Source of the DNA: Acidiferrum sp963764675
GTDB taxonomy: Bacteria > Acidobacteriota > Terriglobia > Acidiferrales > UBA7541
Reading direction: 5' to 3'
Assembly: GCA_963764675.1 (NCBI GenBank)
Contig: CAVXTQ010000007.1
Location: 1,116,001-1,180,000, forward strand
DNA length: 64,000 bases
In this document: piece by piece, positions 28,691-37,544 of the stretch
Numbering within the stretch: the first letter of the stretch is position 1
Layout of the letters: the number at the start of each line of letters is the position of its first letter
Notes under the pieces: generated by a model
Database searches by the model: none
What the model was told of the DNA's origin: nothing
The model's input: only the letters and a program-made list of their open reading frames with translations
Position numbers and translations under genes: made by a program

Positions 28691-30106
28691 ATGTCTGCAA
28701 GAAAGATGACGATGGGGCTGATCGTGGGGAACCGTGGGTTCTTTCCCGATCACCTGGCCAAGAGCGGCCGTGAAGAAATGCTCCGTGTGTTGAAGGCGGC
28801 GGCAATGGAAGTGGTGGCGCTAAGCCCCGAGGAGAGCAAGCACGGCGCGGTGGAGACGCGCGAAGAATCGCGGCGCTGCGCGGAGTTGTTCAAGCGCAAC
28901 CGCGAACGCATCGACGGGGTGATCGTGACGCTGCCCAACTTTGGGGAAGAGCGCGCCATTGCCGACACCTTGCGACTGGCCGATCTGCGCGTGCCGGTGC
29001 TGATCCAGGCGACACCCGACGATCCGAAGAAGATGACCATCGCGCACCGCCGCGATTCGTTTTGCGGGAAGATGTCGGCCTGCAACAATCTGCGGCAGTA
29101 CGGTATTCCCTACTCGATCACAACACTGCACACCGAGAGTCCGGACTCGCCGGAGTTCGCCGAAGACTTGGAATGGTTCGCCGCGGTCTGCCGCGTGGTG
29201 AACGGGTTCCGCAACTTACGCGTCGGCGCCATCGGAGCGCGGCCGGCGGCCTTCAACACCGTGCGCTACAGCGAAAAGATCTTGGAGTCGCAAGGCATTT
29301 CGATCGAGACGCTGGATCTCTCCGAAGTGCTGGGACGCATCGAGCGGATGAAAGACAATGACGATACGGCACAGGCCAAGTTGGCATCGATCAAGAAATA
29401 CGTGGACTCTAGCAGTGTGCCAGCAGCGGCGCTGATGAAGATGGCCAAGCTCGGCGCGGTGGTCGATCACTGGATGGCGGCAACCGAAGTGACCATCAGC
29501 GCGGTGCAGTGCTGGACCTCGATCGAGGAGAACCTTGGCGTGGTTCCCTGCACGATCATGAGCATGATGAGCGAGAGTTTGCTGTCGAGCGCGTGCGAAG
29601 TGGACATTTGCGGGGTGCTGGGGATGCACGCCTTGCAATTGGCTTCGGGAACGCCTTCAGCACTGCTGGACTGGAACAACAACTACGGCGCTGATCCTGA
29701 CAAGGCGGTATGCTTCCATTGCTCGAACCTGCCGAAACATTTCTTTCGGTCGGTGAAAATGGATTTTCAGGAAATTATTGCCGGCACGGTTGGCAAGGAG
29801 AATACCTTCGGCACCTGCGTGGGATTGATCAAGCCCGGTGCCATGAGCTTCGCGCGCTTTTCCACCGACGACACCGCGGGCACGATGCGTGGCTACGTCG
29901 GCGAGGGCCGATTCACCGACGACGCCCTTAACACATTTGGCGGCGCCGGCGTGGTCGAAATCCCACACATGCAGAAACTGCTGCGTTACATTTGCGAACG
30001 CGGCTTCGAACATCACGTCGCTGCCAACCTTTCCAGCGTGGCTTCCGCCGTCCAGGAAGCCACCACGCGTTACCTCGGCTGGAACATGTACGCCCACAAC
30101 CAATAG
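28691..30106 (+). CDS. L-fucose/L-arabinose isomerase-like protein
   Basis: The 471-residue protein is of the FucI/AraA-like superfamily (LIVGNRGFFPDHLAKSGREEML, VTLPNFGEERAIADTLR, CEVDICGVLGMHALQLASG, FHCSNLPKHFF, GRFTDDALNTFGGAGVVEIP). The metal-binding Glu/Asp/His set of this fold is likely in CEVDICG and FHCSN, but exact ligands cannot be fixed by eye. It differs from canonical AraA yet sits between the transporter and ribulokinase. It probably performs L-arabinose to L-ribulose isomerisation. L-fucose or another aldose remains possible. Confidence 0.8.
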   Translation: MSARKMTMGLIVGNRGFFPDHLAKSGREEMLRVLKAAAMEVVALSPEESKHGAVETREESRRCAELFKRNRERIDGVIVTLPNFGEERAIADTLRLADLRVPVLIQATPDDPKKMTIAHRRDSFCGKMSACNNLRQYGIPYSITTLHTESPDSPEFAEDLEWFAAVCRVVNGFRNLRVGAIGARPAAFNTVRYSEKILESQGISIETLDLSEVLGRIERMKDNDDTAQAKLASIKKYVDSSSVPAAALMKMAKLGAVVDHWMAATEVTISAVQCWTSIEENLGVVPCTIMSMMSESLLSSACEVDICGVLGMHALQLASGTPSALLDWNNNYGADPDKAVCFHCSNLPKHFFRSVKMDFQEIIAGTVGKENTFGTCVGLIKPGAMSFARFSTDDTAGTMRGYVGEGRFTDDALNTFGGAGVVEIPHMQKLLRYICERGFEHHVAANLSSVASAVQEATTRYLGWNMYAHNQ

Positions 30107-30117
30107 CGGAGATTCTG

Positions 30118-31695
30118 ATGGCCATTGTGGCAGGAGTCGATTTCGGAACCCTGAGCGTCCGCGTTTCCATTGTGGATAGCGAACGGGGACTGCTCGAGTC
30201 CGCCATTTCCGAATATCCCCTGCACCGCAAACGCGAAGACCCCGAGTACGCCACACAATCGCACGACGATCACATGGGCGCCCTGAGCACGGCAACGCGA
30301 GAGGCGCTGCGCAAAGCCGGCATTCCTGGCGACCGCATCGAAGCGATTGCGCTCGACACCACGGGTTCGTCCGTGATTCCGGTCGACAAAAACATGCGGC
30401 CGCTCGGCGAGTATTACTTGTGGTGCGATCACCGCGCCAAAGGTGAAGCCGCGGAAATCACCGCAGCCGCACACCGCGAAGGACTCGAGGCCATCCGGTG
30501 GTGCGGCGGCGTGTACTCCTCCGAATGGGGATTCTCCAAGCTGCTTCACTGGCTGCGCCACAACCCGACAAAGCGTTCGGAATTTGCTTCGGCGTTCGAG
30601 CACTGCGACATGGTCGCCGCCACGCTGTGCGGCATCACGGATCCTAAGGGAGTCAAGCGCAGTATTTGTGCGATGGGCCACAAGTGGCTTTGGAACGCCG
30701 ACCTCGGCGGTTTGCCGCCGGAAGAGTTTCTGGTCAAGGTGGATCCGCTGCTGGCGGGTGTTCGCGACAAATTGGATGGTGAGTTTGCGACCTCCGACAA
30801 GATTGCCGGCAAACTGTCGGCGCATTGGGCCAGCGAACTGGGATTGAAACCCGGAATTCCTATTCCCGTCGGCGCATTCGACGCGCATTGGGATGCGATC
30901 GGAGCGGGTTGCGGCACGGACGACGTAGTCAATGTCATCGGCACGTCAACCTGCATCATCGGGATTACGCCGTCGGTCAACTTGGTCCCCGGCGTTTGCG
31001 GCGTGGTTCACGGCAGCGTGCATCCGCAACGCACCGGGATCGAAGCAGGCCTGTCGGCGGTCGGCGACATCTTTAACGCCATTGCCACGCGCGCCGGTAC
31101 CGACGTGCAAACTCTCAGCAGCGGCTTGGAAAACTATCGCGCCGGCCAGACGGGGCTACTGCGTATGACCTGGGACAATGGCGACCGCACGGTTTTGGTG
31201 AACCCAAATCTGCGTGGCGTCACTCTGGGCTGGAACCTGCAAACGACCGCGCAAGACGAACTGTTTGCCGCCATCGAGGGCACGGCCTTCCATACGCAGG
31301 TGATTCTCGACCGCATGGCGGAACACGGAGTGCACATCAAGCGGGTGATCAACGGCGGTGGTATCCCGCAGAAGAACGACGTTCTGAACCAGGTGTACGC
31401 GAATGTGCTCGGGCTGCCGGTGCTCGTTCCCAGCAAGAGCGTGGTTAGCCTGGGATCGGCCATCTTCGCTTTCCTGGCCGCTGGTGCGTTCAGGACCGTG
31501 GAAGAAGCGCAGAAGAAAATCTGCCCGCCCCACAAAGTGTACGAGCCCGACCGGTCCGAACGTCTCGCCTACAGCGACCTATACCCGCTCTACCGCAAAC
31601 TGTACTTTGCGCTGGGAGAGCCGGGCAAAGGCGCGCTCGGAGATGTGCTGCCCACACTGATTCGGACCGCTGAAACAGTGAACAAGGTTCACTGA
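30118..31695 (+). CDS. araB: L-ribulokinase (FGGY carbohydrate kinase)
   Basis: The 525-residue FGGY kinase begins MAIVAGVDFGTLSVRVSIVD, giving the first ATP phosphate-binding loop. DTTGSSVIPVD and the catalytic GAFDAHWDAIGAG (general base Asp) follow, then IGTSTCIIG, and the C-terminal INGGGIPQKNDVLNQVYANVLGLPV signature characteristic of ribulokinases. GCGGAG precedes ATG 30118 by 6-7 nt; an earlier TTG start lies within the isomerase gene. With AraD and the isomerase it completes L-arabinose conversion to D-xylulose-5-phosphate. Confidence 0.9.
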   Translation: MAIVAGVDFGTLSVRVSIVDSERGLLESAISEYPLHRKREDPEYATQSHDDHMGALSTATREALRKAGIPGDRIEAIALDTTGSSVIPVDKNMRPLGEYYLWCDHRAKGEAAEITAAAHREGLEAIRWCGGVYSSEWGFSKLLHWLRHNPTKRSEFASAFEHCDMVAATLCGITDPKGVKRSICAMGHKWLWNADLGGLPPEEFLVKVDPLLAGVRDKLDGEFATSDKIAGKLSAHWASELGLKPGIPIPVGAFDAHWDAIGAGCGTDDVVNVIGTSTCIIGITPSVNLVPGVCGVVHGSVHPQRTGIEAGLSAVGDIFNAIATRAGTDVQTLSSGLENYRAGQTGLLRMTWDNGDRTVLVNPNLRGVTLGWNLQTTAQDELFAAIEGTAFHTQVILDRMAEHGVHIKRVINGGGIPQKNDVLNQVYANVLGLPVLVPSKSVVSLGSAIFAFLAAGAFRTVEEAQKKICPPHKVYEPDRSERLAYSDLYPLYRKLYFALGEPGKGALGDVLPTLIRTAETVNKVH

Positions 31696-31849
31696 GGCGC
31701 GGAGGCCGCCGAGTTTCTTCGCGGACTTCGCTCAATTGCTTGCGGGGCTGAAGCCCGGCGCCCACAAAACCGCCTCTTATAAATCGATTTAAATGTGACT
31801 TTCGCACACGCTTGGCGCTAAAATGCGCCTCGCCAAGTGGAGGATCACT

Positions 31850-32725
31850 ATGATTCATCGTGGAGTTCTGCTGACCACGCTGCTACTTCTCGCAACCATC
31901 TCGGTAAACGCGCAAACAAAGTTATCCACCAAGTGGGAAGAGCTGACCGCGGCGGATTTCCGTCAAGGGATACAGCAGGCAAAGGGTACTTGCCTGCTGC
32001 CGTTCGGTATTTTGGAAAAGCACGGTCCGCATCTGCCCCTCGGAACGGACCTGCTGAACGTGCGCTACGCGTCGCTGCACGCGGCGGACCAAGAATATGC
32101 GGTGGTCTTCCCTGAGTATTACTTCGGACAGATTTTCGAGGCTAAGCATGAGCCGGGCACGGTCGCGTATAGCATGGAACTGCAGCTTCGCCTGCTGCAA
32201 GAAACCACCGACGAGATGGCGCGGAACGGTTGCAAAAAAGTGATCATCGTCAACGGGCACGGCGGAAACGAACACCTGCTGCCTTTCTTCGCGCAAGGTC
32301 AGCTCGACAATCCTCACGATTACGTCGTGTACGTTCTCGATGGCGAGCGGAGCCGCCCGGGTGGGCCGGCGAAGAAATCCACGGGCGTCGACTATCATGC
32401 CGGCGAAAACGAAACCTCGAACGTAATCGTTTCGCACCCTGACCTGGTGCACCTCGACCGCGCTACGAGCGAATCGGGCGCGGACCAGAAGCGTGTGAAC
32501 TTGCCAGAGAATCTGTACACCGGAATTTGGTGGTACGCGCGATTTCCAAATCACTATTCCGGCGATGGCTCCGTCGCCACCAAGGAACTCGGCGAGTGGA
32601 ACATGAAGGGCTGGATCGATTACGTGGTCGAGTGCATTCGCGCCGTCAAGGCCGACGACAACAGCCTGAAAATCCAGAATGAATTCTACGAAAAGAGCAA
32701 GCATCCTTTGGACACTCGGCCGTGA
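31850..32725 (+). CDS. Creatininase-family amidohydrolase, exported
   Basis: The 291-residue protein has a signal peptide (LLTTLLLLATISVNA). The creatininase metal site is present: LEKHGPHLPLGTD gives E56, H58 and D67 with the spacing of creatininase ligands E34, H36 and D45. IIVNGHGGNEHLLPF and YHAGENETS follow. GGAGG (31839-31843) lies 6 bp before ATG 31850. Export is common for this family in Acidobacteria. Substrate is probably a lactam, cyclic amide or peptide rather than creatinine, but nothing here specifies it. The 154-bp gap before it holds only a GGGCT/AGCCC-type stem near 31743-31756. Confidence 0.8.
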   Translation: MIHRGVLLTTLLLLATISVNAQTKLSTKWEELTAADFRQGIQQAKGTCLLPFGILEKHGPHLPLGTDLLNVRYASLHAADQEYAVVFPEYYFGQIFEAKHEPGTVAYSMELQLRLLQETTDEMARNGCKKVIIVNGHGGNEHLLPFFAQGQLDNPHDYVVYVLDGERSRPGGPAKKSTGVDYHAGENETSNVIVSHPDLVHLDRATSESGADQKRVNLPENLYTGIWWYARFPNHYSGDGSVATKELGEWNMKGWIDYVVECIRAVKADDNSLKIQNEFYEKSKHPLDTRP

Positions 32726-32738
32726 TCCAGCAGTGCCA

Positions 32739-34673
32739 ATGTCGATGAGCAAGAAACCCGGCGAGCGCGCTCTCGGAATGAATGCGCAAATCACGCGGCG
32801 CGATTTTCTTGGCTCGACGCTGCTCGCCTCCGGTGCAGTGCTGCTCGAAGGTCTCACCCCGTCGCAACTGCTTGCGCAAAAGCAAGACGATGACTGGTCC
32901 GGCTACGGAGGCGTCGGCGAGTACAGCCACTCCAACGGGAACACGTGGGAAGTCCTGCAAGCGGGTCACAAGATGCGCGACGGAGCGTACAGCGCCTCGC
33001 CGCCCGACGTGATTGACACCGGCGAAACCTACGATTGCGTAATCGTTGGCGGTGGAATCAGCGGCCTTGCGGCGGCGCTATTTTTCCAGCGTTTGGCAGG
33101 CCCGGGAAAATCCTGTCTGATTCTCGAAAACCATCCAATCTTCGGGGGCGAAGCGAAGCAGAATGAGTTTTTGGTCGACGGCAAGCGGCTGATCGCGCAC
33201 CAGGGCTCAGCCATCTATCAGATTCCCTATCCGCACAGCTTCTTCGCCCGATTCTACGACTCGATCGGGCTGCACACGCCAAAACTGGAGTATCAAAAGT
33301 GGGGCGGCTCCCAGCCGGCGATGGCGGTCAGCCGGACGCCTTATGAATCCGCGGGACTCGGACACGGACAATATGGTTTCTGGTTCGGCGCGAAGTTTGG
33401 CCAAAAGCAGGGCATGTGGCTGATCGATCCCGCCGGGAAAGAGATGCTTGGCGCGCCGGTCGCCGATTCGATGCGCAAAGAGTTGCATCGCTGGTTCTCC
33501 GGCAAAGCCGCGGCAGAGGCAAAATTCGAGCCTTCGAAATACGAGGGCGACGCGATTTCGCGCTATCTGGATTCGATTTCGCTCGAACAGCACTTCATGG
33601 AGCGCTTCGGCCTGAGCCAGGAAATGATCCGGACATTCTTGTCGCCGGTCGAAGGTGGCGGATCTGGACTGGGACCGGACGCGCTTTCGGCGTACTCCGA
33701 GTACGCGTTTGAAGTCCTGCATCCCTATGACGACGGCTCGGGCGACGAGACGCAGATGTTTCCCGGTGGGAATGCCACTATCGCACGCTTGCTCGCCAAG
33801 GCGCTGATTCCGTCGTCCATCGATGGGCCGGAGACCGTCGATGCGGTGAGCCGCAATCCGGTGAGGTTCGGCGCACTGGACGCAGCGGGTCAGCTCGCGC
33901 GGATTCGTTTGTCCGCAACCGTTTTCTCGGTTCGGCACAACGGCGAGAATGAGAAGAGCGATTCCCTTTTGATTGCCTACGCCAAAGGCGGCAAGGTCTA
34001 TCGCCTCAAGGCGCGATCGGCGGTGATGGCCGGGGGAAGCTGGACCAGCAAGCACATCATCGGCGACTTGCCCTCGGAGCATCGGAATGCGTACTCGCAG
34101 TTTTACCGGTCGCCGTGCATGATGGCGAACGTCGCGATCCGAAACTGGCGCTTCCTGCAAAAAATGGGGATTACCGGCTGCCGTTGGTTTGAAGGAGTCG
34201 GCAACTATTTTGATGTGCGGCGGCAGGCGCTTGTCGGTATCGACGACGCTACGATCAGCCCCGATTCACCCATCGTGCTAACGCTGAAGGTGCTGTACTC
34301 GTACCCAGGATTATCGACCGAAGAGCAAGGGCATCGCGGCCGCGGTGAGATGCTCGGCACCTCGTTTCGCGACTACGAACAGCATATCCGCGAGCAGTTT
34401 ACCGCCATGTTTGCCGCAGCGGGTTTTGACGCTGGCCGCGACATCGCTGGAATCGTCCTGAATCGCTGGGGTCATGCGTACTTGAATCCGCAGCCCGGTT
34501 TCTTTTTCGGCAAGGACGGCAAGCTGGCACCGCGAGAGACGTTGCGCAGCGCGCCCTTTGGCCGCATCGCCTTCGCGAACACGGATCTCGCCGGCGCCAT
34601 GGATCACCGCTATTCCATCCTGGAAGCGCAGCGGGCGGTAAACCAACTCCTCGACCAAGTCTTGACCTCTTAG
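32739..34673 (+). CDS. SpdH-like FAD-dependent oxidoreductase, Tat-exported
   Basis: About 644 residues. A twin-arginine signal (ITRRDFLGSTLLASGAVLL) is followed by ETYDCVIVGGGISGLAAALFF, a Rossmann FAD-binding motif, then CLILENHPIFGGEAKQNEF. The region GHKMRDG ahead of the FAD motif and this arrangement resemble spermidine dehydrogenase-like flavoproteins. The C-terminal FANTDLAGAMDHRYSILEAQRAV contacts FAD in amine-oxidoreductase folds. Starts at 32739, 32745 or 32778 are possible. It follows the creatininase gene by 13 bp, so the two may share a pathway for a nitrogenous substrate; that is inference. Confidence 0.75.
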   Translation: MSMSKKPGERALGMNAQITRRDFLGSTLLASGAVLLEGLTPSQLLAQKQDDDWSGYGGVGEYSHSNGNTWEVLQAGHKMRDGAYSASPPDVIDTGETYDCVIVGGGISGLAAALFFQRLAGPGKSCLILENHPIFGGEAKQNEFLVDGKRLIAHQGSAIYQIPYPHSFFARFYDSIGLHTPKLEYQKWGGSQPAMAVSRTPYESAGLGHGQYGFWFGAKFGQKQGMWLIDPAGKEMLGAPVADSMRKELHRWFSGKAAAEAKFEPSKYEGDAISRYLDSISLEQHFMERFGLSQEMIRTFLSPVEGGGSGLGPDALSAYSEYAFEVLHPYDDGSGDETQMFPGGNATIARLLAKALIPSSIDGPETVDAVSRNPVRFGALDAAGQLARIRLSATVFSVRHNGENEKSDSLLIAYAKGGKVYRLKARSAVMAGGSWTSKHIIGDLPSEHRNAYSQFYRSPCMMANVAIRNWRFLQKMGITGCRWFEGVGNYFDVRRQALVGIDDATISPDSPIVLTLKVLYSYPGLSTEEQGHRGRGEMLGTSFRDYEQHIREQFTAMFAAAGFDAGRDIAGIVLNRWGHAYLNPQPGFFFGKDGKLAPRETLRSAPFGRIAFANTDLAGAMDHRYSILEAQRAVNQLLDQVLTS

Positions 34674-35026
34674 TCTTCGGCTTTTTTAACGCCGCCGCTC
34701 TTTCCTTTACGATCGCCGCCATAGTGCGTAATCTTGCCATCCGCCACCACAGCCAGATATTGTCCGCCCGACAGGAATTGCATCACCTTCGCACCCTTGC
34801 GCGCCATCTGGGCCCACCGGGACGCGGTTTGCGGATTCTGCTCGAGACCACGCAGCCGCTCACCCGTAAATTCGAAGTCCACTTGAGCGAGTCCATGCCT
34901 CGGGGTTTTGCGAACAGGATAGGTCTCGCCGTCCAGAACCACGCTCTTCGCCCCGTCAACAAGAGCCTGGCACCAAACGGTGAGCAAGGTGGCATTGAAT
35001 TCGGGCGAACGAGAAGACACAGACAT
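34670..35026 (-). CDS. Hypothetical protein, 118 residues
   Basis: A short soluble protein (SPEFNATLLTVWCQALVDGAKSV through FLSGGQYLAVVADGKITHYGG) with a charged Lys/Gly tail. It has no signal peptide or known motif. Its 3' end overlaps the flavoprotein gene by 4 bp in convergent orientation. Codon pattern and internal structure look genuine, but no function is recognised. Confidence 0.6.
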   Translation of the reverse strand: MSVSSRSPEFNATLLTVWCQALVDGAKSVVLDGETYPVRKTPRHGLAQVDFEFTGERLRGLEQNPQTASRWAQMARKGAKVMQFLSGGQYLAVVADGKITHYGGDRKGKSGGVKKAED

Positions 35027-35088
35027 AAGTCCGATGATAGCGCTCGACCGCGGATAAGGGTATTCGAGGGCAGCGATGCGGGAAAGCT

Positions 35089-35448
35089 TTAGCGGCTTCG
35101 GCGAACCTGATCAATCCAGCGGGAAAGAAGCTCGTGCGAGGGGGAATCCACGTCAATGAACTCGACCCCCATCCCTATGCGCGGCTTGAGGATTCGAACG
35201 ACCGCCAGCGCCTGGACGGCCTGCCCTCTACGCGACAAGGTGATACGCATACGCGTCCCGATCGACAGTGGCTTGCTGGTGCACACAAAGCACCCGCCGA
35301 GTGACAGATCGGAAGTAACCCCCTCGACGCGGGAGCCCGATTCCATGTCAATCAGTTCGACGTCGGCGGCAAAAGGATAACGAATGGCGTAGCGGCGGTC
35401 GCGGACGCCAGTCTTGTTTGACTGGCCCTTGGCGATTCGGTCGTCCAT
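35089..35448 (-). CDS. PilZ-domain protein
   Basis: About 119 residues, essentially one PilZ domain. The c-di-GMP-binding RxxxR lies in RDRRYAIRYPF and the D/NxSxxG motif is DLSLGGCFV, so ligand binding is likely intact. An in-frame GTG at 35475 could extend it by nine residues; neither start has a clear ribosome site. It is divergent from the tandem PilZ gene and beside chemotaxis cluster 1, consistent with c-di-GMP control of surface behaviour. Confidence 0.82.
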   Translation of the reverse strand: MDDRIAKGQSNKTGVRDRRYAIRYPFAADVELIDMESGSRVEGVTSDLSLGGCFVCTSKPLSIGTRMRITLSRRGQAVQALAVVRILKPRIGMGVEFIDVDSPSHELLSRWIDQVRRSR

Positions 35449-35710
35449 AGAGATCACGTTGTTCAAAGGCGTCACAATGCGGGATCACACGGACAGACGA
35501 GAGCAAACGGACAGACCCCGCTTCTTAAGTGTGCCGGAAAATGGGCTGCGAGAACCGATTTCTGCGCCGGACACAGCCAAAAGAGCAACAGTATTGGGCG
35601 CCATCAGCGGGGGGATTCTGTTATTAGTGGGAACGACAAAGGCGAACGTTGCTGATCATGTTGGCCGAGTGTCGCCGTGCTACCCTGCCTTTGCAGCTAT
35701 CCCAAGCGAA

Positions 35711-36559
35711 ATGAGTTCCATGCGCCCCGAAGGACTTCGGCAAAGTGACCGCGTCAGCTTCCGCATACCCGTCGAGGCATCGTGGTTTACCACTGGGGGC
35801 GTCGAGGTAAGGAAACCCGCCGAAACCCTCCTGGTCAGCCGTAATGGCGGTGTCTTGCGCCTTGCGGAAAAGCTCTTTCCCGGCCAGGAGGTCACCATTC
35901 GTCGGCAGCGCGAAGGCGATACCTGGAAAATCGCGCGAGCAAGGATCGTGGCTGAGATCGATCACGAGCCTGAGGGCTTTCTCTACGCCATCGCCATAGT
36001 TGAGCCCCGCGCCGACTTCTGGGATATTGACTTCCCATCTCCGCAGCAAGGTCAGGAGGCGCTGGCCCGGCTCCTGATGGAATGCAGCTTTTGCCAGCGC
36101 CGCGAGGTTGTCTACCTGAACGAGCCCGATCTGAAGTCTTTTGAGGTACGGAAGTGCATTGCGCGGGTTTGCTCGCATTGCGATTCTCCGTCCATCTGGA
36201 TTGAGGCGCAACCAGAAGTTCCGCAAGACGCATCTCCGGTCGTGCCGCCTCAAGATGACCGCGTGGTTCCCCGCCGCAACCGGACCCGCGTAAAGGCTCG
36301 GGTTCTGGCGTGCATCCGGCGTCGTGGCTTTCAGGAAGAAGTCGCTGTGTGTGAGGATTTATCCAAGGGTGGAATTAGTTTTCGCAGCCGGAATCAGTAT
36401 CCGGCGGGCACGCGCCTGGAAGTGGCCGTCCCCTTCACGCCCGGGAGCGCCGCAATCTTTGTCCCCATCCGTATCGTTTTCTCGCAGGCGATTCCCGCCG
36501 CCGGGCTGTTCCGCCACGGCGCGGCATACGTTCGCCCTCCAGGAGAGGGTGGGGCCTAG
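35711..36559 (+). CDS. Two PilZ-like domains flanking a zinc ribbon
   Basis: About 282 residues from ATG 35711. The first PilZ-like barrel (RQSDRVSFRIPVEASW, LVSRNGGVLRLAEKLFPGQ) is followed by a four-Cys ribbon (CSFCQRREVVY and CIARVCSHC). The second barrel, RRNRTRVKARVLACI with CEDLSKGGISFRS, has both canonical c-di-GMP motifs. The frame is open back to 35414, and ATG 35477 would add a poorly structured stretch, so the later start is preferred without proof. The upstream gap 35449-35710 shows no other clear feature. The gene is convergent with cheX. Confidence 0.72.
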   Translation: MSSMRPEGLRQSDRVSFRIPVEASWFTTGGVEVRKPAETLLVSRNGGVLRLAEKLFPGQEVTIRRQREGDTWKIARARIVAEIDHEPEGFLYAIAIVEPRADFWDIDFPSPQQGQEALARLLMECSFCQRREVVYLNEPDLKSFEVRKCIARVCSHCDSPSIWIEAQPEVPQDASPVVPPQDDRVVPRRNRTRVKARVLACIRRRGFQEEVAVCEDLSKGGISFRSRNQYPAGTRLEVAVPFTPGSAAIFVPIRIVFSQAIPAAGLFRHGAAYVRPPGEGGA

Positions 36560-36568
36560 GCAAGTGCT

Positions 36569-37066
36569 CTAGTCGAGAACGGCCTCTCGTTCGCGGCGGC
36601 GGCGATGAAGGTACTGCATCGCTATGTTCAGGTAGACCTCACCGCACGGCGTTTCGATGCAAAGCACCATCGCTTCCGTGTCGGCAGTCCCGGCGATGCC
36701 CTGGTCATTCACGTGAATTTCCGGCGGAAATACCTTGAAGCGGAAGCCCTGATCATTGAGCAACGTGACCGAGTTTCCGATGACCATGTTCGCCAGCTCG
36801 CATACCGTCTCGCGAGCAAGCTGTTCACTCTCTTGCACACCGCCTCCGGCGAGATGGCCGGCAATCTTGAACGCCACTTCGGGAGCTAGATCCAGAATCA
36901 CGCGTCCTTCGATGTCGCCTTTGATGAGAATGAGCGCGGCGATGCCCTTGCGCCGGTACGTCTCTTCGTCCATCGACAAGTCGACTATGTTCGTGGGCCC
37001 CTGCAGGGACTCCGCAAAAACAGCGTCGGCGGCGTTAATAAACGGCTGAATGAGTTCCATTCTCAT
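36569..37066 (-). CDS. cheX: CheX-family CheY-P phosphatase
   Basis: The 165-residue protein has the CheX fold repeats (GIAALILIKGDIEGRVILDL and TEAMVLCIETPCGEVYLNIAM). The ExxN phosphatase motif is in ETVCELANMVIGN. CheX dephosphorylates CheY-P. It is last in cluster 1, and its start overlaps the cheY stop by 4 bp, so the immediate partner is that CheY. Confidence 0.85.
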   Translation of the reverse strand: MRMELIQPFINAADAVFAESLQGPTNIVDLSMDEETYRRKGIAALILIKGDIEGRVILDLAPEVAFKIAGHLAGGGVQESEQLARETVCELANMVIGNSVTLLNDQGFRFKVFPPEIHVNDQGIAGTADTEAMVLCIETPCGEVYLNIAMQYLHRRRREREAVLD

Positions 37067-37515
37067 GCGCGGTGTTCTCCTGCCAACGCAACCGGGGCAC
37101 CGGCGGCGTTAGGATCGTCGCTAAGGACGTAACGCAAAATCTCGTACAGCACTTCGGCCTTCACAGGCTTCTGCACAAAATGCTTCGCACCTTTCTGCAG
37201 CGCCGCCAGGATATTCTCCTGGTAGCCGACCGAGCTCACCATAACGATGCGTGCGTCGCTGTGCTGGCGGACGATACGCTCGACGGCCTCGATCCCTTCC
37301 ATCTGCGGCATGGTGATATCCATGAGCACGATGTCCGGCTTGGTGCGATTGAACTCCGCGATGGCGGTCAGGCCGTCGCCGGCTTCACCGGCCACTTCCC
37401 CGCCGAACATCTCGATCATTTTGATGAGATTCTTGCGGGCGAATACCGAGTCGTCCACCACTAGGTAGCGGACGGATTGATTGTCTTTGCGAAACAAAGG
37501 GGCGAATTGTTGCAT
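37063..37515 (-). CDS. cheY: CheY-type response regulator
   Basis: A single receiver domain of 150 residues. VVDDS supplies the acidic pair, phospho-acceptor Asp66 is in IVLMDITMP, Ser in VMVSSVG, and Lys in FVQKPV. AAGGAG precedes ATG 37515. It lies between cheB and cheX. Output is unknown, since no flagellar motor genes are nearby. Confidence 0.88.
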   Translation of the reverse strand: MQQFAPLFRKDNQSVRYLVVDDSVFARKNLIKMIEMFGGEVAGEAGDGLTAIAEFNRTKPDIVLMDITMPQMEGIEAVERIVRQHSDARIVMVSSVGYQENILAALQKGAKHFVQKPVKAEVLYEILRYVLSDDPNAAGAPVALAGEHRA

Positions 37516-37544
37516 GACCTTCTCCTTCCGCCCATCGCACGGTG

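Noticed and set aside
30070..30888. 272-codon minus-strand frame inside araB
   Set aside because: Antisense shadow; araB is intact with full FGGY motifs.
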